Shown: positions 58,559 to 64,000 of the stretch, piece after piece
Position numbering within the stretch: position 1 is the first letter of the stretch
Layout: each line of letters opens with the position of its first letter
From: Benzoatithermus flavus
GTDB lineage: Bacteria > Pseudomonadota > Alphaproteobacteria > Geminicoccales > Geminicoccaceae
DNA length: 64,000 bases
Assembly: GCF_037908215.1 (NCBI RefSeq)
Contig: NZ_JBBLZC010000008.1
Location: 62,001-126,000 of the forward strand
Reading direction: 5' to 3'
Notes under the pieces: model-generated
The model's input: only the letters and a program-made list of their open reading frames with translations
The model's database searches: none
What the model was told of the DNA's origin: nothing
Program-made: the position numbers and the translations under genes

Positions 58559-60034
58559 TCACGCGCCGGCGAGCCGGAATTCCTCTTTGAGGCTGCGATA
58601 GAGCCGGCGGAAGCGGGCATCCAGCGGCCGGTAGGCGGCGACCAGATCGGGCTCGGGCTCGATCACGGCCGCAACGGGCGGCTTCCTGCACACCTCCTGC
58701 GGACTTTCGCCGGTGAGCGCCAGGCGTGCGAGGCGGGCAGCGCCGAAGGCCGGGCCCTTCTCGCTGCCGGCATAGAGGGTGATCGGCCGGTTCAGCACGT
58801 TGGCGAGGATGCGTATCCAGATCCGGCTCCGTGCCCCGCCGCCGATCGCCGCCACCTGCCCCGGCACGGTGCCGGCATCGGCGAGGCAGTCCTGTGCCTC
58901 GGCGAAGGAGAAGGCGACACCTTCGAGCACGGCCTGGACTACGTCGGTGGCCGAGCTGTCGGGGTCGATCCCGAACAGCACGCCGCGCGCATCGGCATCG
59001 TTGTGTGGTGTCCGCTCGCCGGTGAGATAGGGCAGGAACAGAAGCCGCGAGGGGCCGCGATAGGCTGCCGTCACGCGGGCGAGGAGCGCTCCGATGTCGG
59101 TCTCGCCCAGGAGCCGCGCCGCCCAGGCGAGGCAGCTCGCCCCGTTGAGGAGGGCGGCCGTCTGGGTCCAGCGCCCCGGCAGCGCATGGCAGAAGGCGTG
59201 GATGAAGGCCTCGGGATAAGGCCGGTAGCTGTCGGCCGCGACGAGATATTGCGCGCTCGTTCCGATCGAGCAGAACGCATCGCCGTCCTCGACCGCGCCG
59301 ATCCCGATCCCACCCGCGGCCGCATCGCCCGCCCCGCCGGCCACGAGCACACCCCGCGGCAGGCCGAGCCGGTCCGCGATCTCGGGCCGGATCGTGCCGG
59401 CCGGGTCCGAGCCTTCGACGAGACGCGGCACGTGCGCGAGGGTCAGGCCGCTGGCCGCCAGGATCTCCGGCGACCAGGCCCGCCGCGCCTCGTCGAGCCA
59501 GAGTGTCCCCGCCGCATCCGAAAGATCGGTGACGTGCTCGCCGGTGAGCTGCAGCCGCACGTAGTCCTTGGGCAGGAGCACCCTCGCGATGCGCGTCGCC
59601 ACTTCGGGCTCGTGCGTCCGCAGCCAGAGCAGCTTGGGCGCGGTGAAGCCCGGCATGGCGGGCACACCGGCGATCCTGCCGAGCCCCGGCACGCGCTCCT
59701 CGAGCACGCGGCACTCGACCACGGCGCGCGCGTCGTTCCACAGGATCGCGGGCCGCAGCACGCGATCCTCGGCGTCGAGGAGAACCGCCCCGTGCATCTG
59801 TCCGGAGAGGCCGAGCGCCTCGACGGCAGCGAAGGCCCGAGGCTCGGCTGCCCGCAGCCTTCCCAGCACCGTCTCCGTCGTGGCCCACCAGGCGGCGGGG
59901 TCCTGCTCGGACCAGGCCGGCCGCGGCCGCGAGGTCGCAAGCGACGCTTCGGCCTCGGCGACCGCCCGCTCCGTCTCGTCCACGAGCACGGCCTTGACGG
60001 CCGAGGTGCCGATGTCGATGCCGATGAAGGTCAT
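58559..60034 (-). CDS. xylB: Xylulokinase
   Basis: A 491-residue FGGY carbohydrate kinase. The N-terminal phosphate motif is FIGIDIGTSAVKAVLVDETE, the xylulokinase hallmark is GLSGQMHGAVLLDAED followed by RPAILWNDARA, and the C-terminal ATP site is IAAIGGGARSRIWIRILANV. The catalytic aspartate should be in GVLVAGGAGDAAAGGIGIGA. It phosphorylates D-xylulose or a related ketose. It ends the sugar operon with a TIM-barrel epimerase and an ABC importer. Confidence 0.92.
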   Translation of the reverse strand: MTFIGIDIGTSAVKAVLVDETERAVAEAEASLATSRPRPAWSEQDPAAWWATTETVLGRLRAAEPRAFAAVEALGLSGQMHGAVLLDAEDRVLRPAILWNDARAVVECRVLEERVPGLGRIAGVPAMPGFTAPKLLWLRTHEPEVATRIARVLLPKDYVRLQLTGEHVTDLSDAAGTLWLDEARRAWSPEILAASGLTLAHVPRLVEGSDPAGTIRPEIADRLGLPRGVLVAGGAGDAAAGGIGIGAVEDGDAFCSIGTSAQYLVAADSYRPYPEAFIHAFCHALPGRWTQTAALLNGASCLAWAARLLGETDIGALLARVTAAYRGPSRLLFLPYLTGERTPHNDADARGVLFGIDPDSSATDVVQAVLEGVAFSFAEAQDCLADAGTVPGQVAAIGGGARSRIWIRILANVLNRPITLYAGSEKGPAFGAARLARLALTGESPQEVCRKPPVAAVIEPEPDLVAAYRPLDARFRRLYRSLKEEFRLAGA

Positions 60035-60053
60035 GGGCGGCCGCCGCTCGGGC

Positions 60054-60908
60054 TCAGGCGAGGAGGCCGTGCTTCCTCGCGAGATCGCGAAGGAACGGCA
60101 CGCCCTGCTCCAGCACCTCCTGCCGGCTCTTCGCGACCGGACGCCAGACCGAAAGGGCGGCTGCGATCTCGGGCGGGAGGGTGATGAAGCTCTCGCCGAC
60201 GAGGTCACCCTCGAAGCCCGCGTCCCTCAGACCCTCGAACACGTCCTCCCAGTCGATCGTGCCGGTGCCGGGGACGCCGCGGTCGCTCTCGGAGAGATGG
60301 ATGTAGGAGGAGCGCCTGCCGGCCTTGCGGATGCCGTTGCCGATGCCCTTCTCCTCGATGTTCATGTGGTAGGTGTCGAGGTGGATCGTGACGTTGGGCT
60401 CGTCGATCCGCTCGAGGAGCATCAGCGACTGCTCGGCCGTGTTGAGGAGGTGGGTCTCGTAGCGGTTGCAGGGCTCGACCCCGAGCCGCATGCCGTAGCC
60501 ACGCGCCTTCTTCGCGATCGGCTTCAGGGCCTTCACGATGTTGGCGTATTCCTGCTCCGTCGGCGGCTTGCCCGAGCGCCAGCCGAGCGTGGAGTAGGTG
60601 ACGCCGCAGAGAATGTCGCAGCCGAGCGCGTGCGCCACGTCGAGCGCCCGGTGCAGGAAAGCCTCGCCGCGCTCGGGATGAAGCGCGGCATTGTCCTCGG
60701 CCGGCAGGCACAAGGAGGCCGAGGGCTGGACATGGTAGCGCTCGAACAGGCGGCGCGAATGCTCGACGTCGATGCTCTCGGGGGAGAGCAGCGCCACCTC
60801 GATCACCTCGAGCCCGTGCTCGGCCGCTTCCGGCACGCACAGTTCCGCCGCCTCGCGCGTCCAGTTGGCGGTCCACAAGCTCGAATGCATGCCGAAGCGT
60901 ATCGTCAC
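60054..60908 (-). CDS. Sugar phosphate isomerase/epimerase family protein (TIM barrel; DTE-like)
   Basis: A 284-residue TIM-barrel protein. The start FGMHSSLWTANWTREAAEL, GVEPCNRYETHLLNTAEQSL, the metal-site ITIHLDTYHMNIEE-like VTIHLDTYHMNIEEKGIG and YIHLSESDRGVPGTG resemble D-tagatose/D-psicose 3-epimerases. It should interconvert ketohexoses or ketopentoses before phosphorylation by the adjacent kinase. The GTG at 60908 has GGGAGGA 8 bases upstream; the frame opens at 60944. Confidence 0.82.
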   Translation of the reverse strand: MTIRFGMHSSLWTANWTREAAELCVPEAAEHGLEVIEVALLSPESIDVEHSRRLFERYHVQPSASLCLPAEDNAALHPERGEAFLHRALDVAHALGCDILCGVTYSTLGWRSGKPPTEQEYANIVKALKPIAKKARGYGMRLGVEPCNRYETHLLNTAEQSLMLLERIDEPNVTIHLDTYHMNIEEKGIGNGIRKAGRRSSYIHLSESDRGVPGTGTIDWEDVFEGLRDAGFEGDLVGESFITLPPEIAAALSVWRPVAKSRQEVLEQGVPFLRDLARKHGLLA

Positions 60909-60936
60909 CGTCGTTTCCTCCCGCAGGATTGCCGGA

Positions 60937-61995
60937 TCAGGCACGCCGCCGCCCGGCCCACTTCTCGGCGAGCCAGGGAGCGACGAGGAACTTGACGCCC
61001 ATGACCACGATCAGGGTGAGGCCCCACATGGCGAGCGTCAGGTGCTGGCTGAGGCCCAGGAGATTGCAGCCCGAGGAGATCACCTGCAGCACGACGAGGG
61101 CCAGCATCAGCCCCGAGATCCGGCCGAAGCCGCCGTCGGGGTCGACGCCGCCGAGCACGGCCGCGACGATGGTCACGAGGAGATAGGACTGGGCGTAAGC
61201 GGCGCTCGCCGAGTTGAAGCGGGCGAGCATCAGGCAGGCCGCCACGAAGCAGAGCACGCTCGAGAACGTGTAGACGCCGATCAGGACGCGCCGCGTGTCG
61301 ATGCCGGAATAGCGCGTGGCCTCGAGGTTCGAGCCCACCATGTAGACCGAAACACCGAAGGCGGTGCGCGTCAGGATCAGCCCGACCGTAACAGCGGCCG
61401 CGATCAGCACGAGGAACGGCACCGGCACGCCGAGCACGATCCGGCTGCCCACCCATTGGAAGACGTCCGGGAAACCCGAGATCACCGTGCCGCGGGTGAG
61501 ATAGATCGAGATCCCATCGATCAAGGACATGGTGCCGAGCGTCACCAGGATCGGGTGCACCCCCATGGTGGCGACGAGAAAGCCCGTGACGAGACCGATG
61601 GCGAGAGCAAGGGCGAGCCCCGCGAGAAGTGCCAGCGCCACGGCCAGCGCCACCTCGGGCCCGGCGGCCCCGGCCGGAGCCAGGCTCTTCATGATGAAGG
61701 CCATGAGCAGCGCGCACTGGTTCGTGGTCGCGATGATGGCGAGGTTGAGCCCGCCCGAGATCAGGGGAAGCACCATGGCGAGCGCCAGAAGCCCCAGCTC
61801 GGGGAGCTGGAACATCATCGACTGCACGGTGCCGAAGGTCGGAAAGCGGTCGGGCAGCAGCAGCGAGAACAGAAGGACGAGGCAGACGAGCAGGAGGGCG
61901 AGGCCGCCGGCACCACCCGGAAAGGCGTTCCTCGCCAGGCGGGTGAGCGCCGAGAGATCGCGATCCAAGGGACCCGGAGCCACGGTTTCGCGCAT
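60937..61995 (-). CDS. Sugar ABC transporter permease (RbsC type, second)
   Basis: A 352-residue inner-membrane permease with about ten helices. LGLLALAMVLPLISGGLNLA, VATMGVHPILVTLGTMSLID and LVTIVAAVLGGVDPDGGFGR correspond to the BPD_transp_2 family of ribose/xylose-type importers. It lacks the DIS motif present in the partner (ISGGLNL instead of ISGGIDIS). It lies 28 bases before the epimerase gene and 11 after the other permease gene. Confidence 0.87.
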   Translation of the reverse strand: MRETVAPGPLDRDLSALTRLARNAFPGGAGGLALLLVCLVLLFSLLLPDRFPTFGTVQSMMFQLPELGLLALAMVLPLISGGLNLAIIATTNQCALLMAFIMKSLAPAGAAGPEVALAVALALLAGLALALAIGLVTGFLVATMGVHPILVTLGTMSLIDGISIYLTRGTVISGFPDVFQWVGSRIVLGVPVPFLVLIAAAVTVGLILTRTAFGVSVYMVGSNLEATRYSGIDTRRVLIGVYTFSSVLCFVAACLMLARFNSASAAYAQSYLLVTIVAAVLGGVDPDGGFGRISGLMLALVVLQVISSGCNLLGLSQHLTLAMWGLTLIVVMGVKFLVAPWLAEKWAGRRRA

Positions 61996-62006
61996 GGGGC
62001 TCTATC

Positions 62007-63008
62007 TCACGCCGCGACCGCGACGCGGCGCTGCCGCCGCCGCGACCGGCTCGAAAGCCCGGTGATCGAGGTCGAGACCAGGATCACGAGGCCGATGACG
62101 ATCTGGAAGAAGTAGGGCGAGACACCGAGTAGGTTGAGCCCGTTCTGGAGCATGGCGAGAAGGAGGATGCCGAGGAGCACGCCCCCCACCGAGCCGATGC
62201 CACCCGTGAGGCTGGCTCCGCCGAGCACGGCCGCCGCCAGCACGTTGAGCTCGCCGCCGACCATGGCATTGGGCACGGACTCGCCGACCCGGTGCGCCTG
62301 GAGCAGCCCGCCCAGGCCCGCCATGATGCCGAGATAGCCATAGGCCAGAAAGCGCATGCCGGCGATGTTGATGCCGAGCCGGCGCGCGGCCTCGAGATTG
62401 CCGCCCATGGCGGTGAGCTGGCGGCCGGCCGAGGTACGCGTCATGAAGAGCCAGGTGACGAGCGCGGCACCGGCCGCCACCACGATCGGCAGCGTGATCC
62501 GCACGAGATCGCCGTTCGCGGTCTCGGTCTGGAAGAACACCACCCGGCTCGACCACCAGTCCGGGAGCGCATAGATCGACTTTCCCCCTGTGATCCACAT
62601 CAGGAGCGCGAAATAGACGCTCATGGTGGCGATCGTGATAATGATCGAGGTCACGCGCAGATAGTGGATCAGGGCGGCGTTGATGCAGCCCAGGAGGAGC
62701 CCCACGGTGAGGCCGAAGGGGATGCACACATAGGCCGGCAGGCCCCAGTTCGTCGCGACATAGGCCGTGGCGTACTGCGCGACCGAGGCCGTGGCCGCGA
62801 ACGAGATGTCGATCCCGCCCGCGACCAGCACGACGAAGACGCCGAGCGCCAGAACGGTCGTGACCGAATAGCTCTCGACGAGATCGACGATGTTCTGGAG
62901 CGTGAGGAAATAAGGGGTCGAGAGCGTCAGGACGATGCCCAGGAGCAAGATGACGAGAAGGAGGAGCCCTTCCGTATGCTCGATCAGGCGGCGCGCGAGG
63001 TCACGCAT
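62007..63008 (-). CDS. Sugar ABC transporter permease (RbsC type, first)
   Basis: A 333-residue inner-membrane permease of the same family: VLALGVFVVLVAGGIDISFA, VTSIIITIATMSVYFALLMW, and VLAAAVLGGASLTGGIGSVG. The GGIDIS motif is the standard coupling signature. Two different permeases in one operon suggest a heterodimeric channel. Its start overlaps the ATPase stop by 8 bases. Confidence 0.88.
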   Translation of the reverse strand: MRDLARRLIEHTEGLLLLVILLLGIVLTLSTPYFLTLQNIVDLVESYSVTTVLALGVFVVLVAGGIDISFAATASVAQYATAYVATNWGLPAYVCIPFGLTVGLLLGCINAALIHYLRVTSIIITIATMSVYFALLMWITGGKSIYALPDWWSSRVVFFQTETANGDLVRITLPIVVAAGAALVTWLFMTRTSAGRQLTAMGGNLEAARRLGINIAGMRFLAYGYLGIMAGLGGLLQAHRVGESVPNAMVGGELNVLAAAVLGGASLTGGIGSVGGVLLGILLLAMLQNGLNLLGVSPYFFQIVIGLVILVSTSITGLSSRSRRRQRRVAVAA

Positions 63009-64000
63009 AGACCTGCTCCTCGAGAGCGTGCTCGGCGATCCGGCCCGGCACGTGCTCGCCCACGATCCGCCCCTCGCGCATGTGCAGGACCCGGTCGGCG
63101 TTGTAGTAGACTTCCGGAATCTCGTCCGAGATCAGAAGGATGCCGACTCCTTCGGCGGCGAGCGCGTGAACGATCTCGTAGATCCCGCGCTTGTTGCCGA
63201 TGTCGACACCCACGGTGGGCGAATCCAGGATCAGCACCTTGGGCGAGGTGGCGAGCCACTTCGCCAGCACGATCCGCTGCTGGTTGCCGCCCGAGAGCTG
63301 CTGCACCGGGTTGTCGAGCCCCGGCAGCTTGATCTTGAGCCGCCGCGCCCAGTCGGCAGCGAGTGATCGGCGTCGCGCCGGCGGGACCCAGCCGAGCGCC
63401 CCGGCGAGCCGGTCGAGCGAGGCCAGGGCCAGGTTGTCGGCCACGCTCTGGCGCATGTTGAGGCCGAGATGGAGCCGGTCCTCGGAGACGTAGGCGATGC
63501 CGGCCCGGATCGCGTCCTGGTTCGAGCCCAGGGCCAGTGGCTTGCCGTCGAGCCGGATCTCGCCCGCATCGGGCCGGGTCATGCCGAAGAGGGAAAGGGC
63601 GAGCTCGGTACGGCCGGCGCCGAGGAGGCCCGTGATGCCGAGGATCTCGCCGCGCCGCAGCGTGAAGCTCACGTCCGCATACTCGCCCGCACGGAAGAGG
63701 CCCCTCACCTCGAGGAGCGGCGGCGCTTCGCTCATGTCGCGTGCGGTGATCACGTGTTCGATGGAGAGCCCGGTCATCAGCTCGCCGATCCGGCGCGCAT
63801 CGACCTCGCCCGCGGCATAGGTGCCGACCTTGCGGCCGTCGCGCATTACCGTGACCCGCTCGGCGATCTCGACCACCTCGTCGAGGCGGTGGCTCACGAA
63901 CACGACGGCGATGCCGTGCGCCTTCAGCCGGTCGACGATGGCGAGGAGCGATCTCACCTCGGCCCGGGTGAGCGATGCCGTGGGCTCGTCCATGAACAGG
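63001..64000 (-). CDS. Sugar ABC transporter ATP-binding protein (RbsA/XylG type; cut by window edge)
   Basis: The visible 333 residues begin inside the Walker B of the first ABC domain (MDEPTASLT), so its Walker A and signature lie right of the window. The second domain has a Walker A replaced as usual in this family (GITGLLGAGRTELALSLFGM), QLSGGNQQRIVLAKWLATSP and LILDSPTVGVDIG, typical of RbsA-like tandem ATPases. It energises the two permeases. The periplasmic binding protein gene is presumably upstream, outside the window. Confidence 0.9.
   Translation of the reverse strand, partial: LFMDEPTASLTRAEVRSLLAIVDRLKAHGIAVVFVSHRLDEVVEIAERVTVMRDGRKVGTYAAGEVDARRIGELMTGLSIEHVITARDMSEAPPLLEVRGLFRAGEYADVSFTLRRGEILGITGLLGAGRTELALSLFGMTRPDAGEIRLDGKPLALGSNQDAIRAGIAYVSEDRLHLGLNMRQSVADNLALASLDRLAGALGWVPPARRRSLAADWARRLKIKLPGLDNPVQQLSGGNQQRIVLAKWLATSPKVLILDSPTVGVDIGNKRGIYEIVHALAAEGVGILLISDEIPEVYYNADRVLHMREGRIVGEHVPGRIAEHALEEQVYA

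Noticed and set aside
1..64000. tRNA, rRNA or known riboswitch genes in the intergenic gaps
   Set aside because: No cloverleaf with TTCGANTC-type loop, rRNA segment or conserved riboswitch core was recognised by eye; a covariance-model scan would be decisive.

Overview
This window is GC-rich chromosomal DNA (short AT-rich islands excepted), densely packed and rich in overlapping start/stop codons. The gene content (FDH3-type formate dehydrogenase with DUF3305/DUF3306 and TorD genes, DUF6285 beside an APH-like kinase and an acyl-CoA dehydrogenase, a TAXI-family binding protein, APS-type CysH, Lgt-MidA-PgeF order, UbiK, DksA/TraR) points to an alphaproteobacterium, probably a Rhodospirillales/Geminicoccales-like lineage. 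That placement is inference. No rRNA, tRNA, CRISPR array, prophage or insertion sequence was recognised. Both ends cut genes: a family 5 solute-binding protein at the left and a sugar ABC ATPase at the right.

Left third (1-24 kb). A minus-strand operon joins a polar amino acid ABC importer to a periplasmic gamma-glutamyltranspeptidase. Then come TetR, proC, YbjN and UbiK genes (minus), and the tightly coupled lgt-midA-pgeF operon (plus), ending beside a VapC/PIN remnant. A second minus operon (15.7-11.9 kb) carries two related secreted proteins of unknown function, a TAXI-type binding protein and an ABC-2 ATPase/permease pair. Ald, then dapC-ftsK-lolA, run rightward. A LysE exporter diverges from a two-gene haem module: a bis-haem b membrane protein followed by a tetrahaem c3-like cytochrome, next to cysH.

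Middle (24-44.5 kb). A class V aminotransferase and HU lie left of a 1-kb gene-free stretch with an AT-rich core that holds two CTTATAAGC copies 21 bp apart. Beyond it is a three-gene operon (27.4-29.3 kb): a MotA/TolQ-type channel, a MotB-like protein with an aspartate at the start of its membrane helix and a non-OmpA periplasmic domain, and a two-helix membrane protein. This is the best candidate for an undescribed system. Then follow a DUF4139 protein, a 2-hydroxyacid dehydrogenase, prfC, a DksA-like protein, a cyclophilin, an epimerase-like protein lacking its catalytic residues, a PEP-CTERM-type protein, a class III cyclase, an acyl-CoA catabolic cassette and paired EamA transporters.

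Right third (44.5-64 kb). A metal-response locus (ArsR, a CDF transporter with a fused HMA domain, a Met-rich LTXXQ protein, a DUF411 gene broken by a stop codon) is followed by hsp20-lon, a decayed mismatch glycosylase gene (mug), a GT25 glycosyltransferase, the complete formate dehydrogenase operon, and a sugar catabolic operon (two RbsC-type permeases, ATPase, TIM-barrel epimerase, xylulokinase). Three recognisable gene remnants (PIN, DUF411, mug) show ongoing gene loss.
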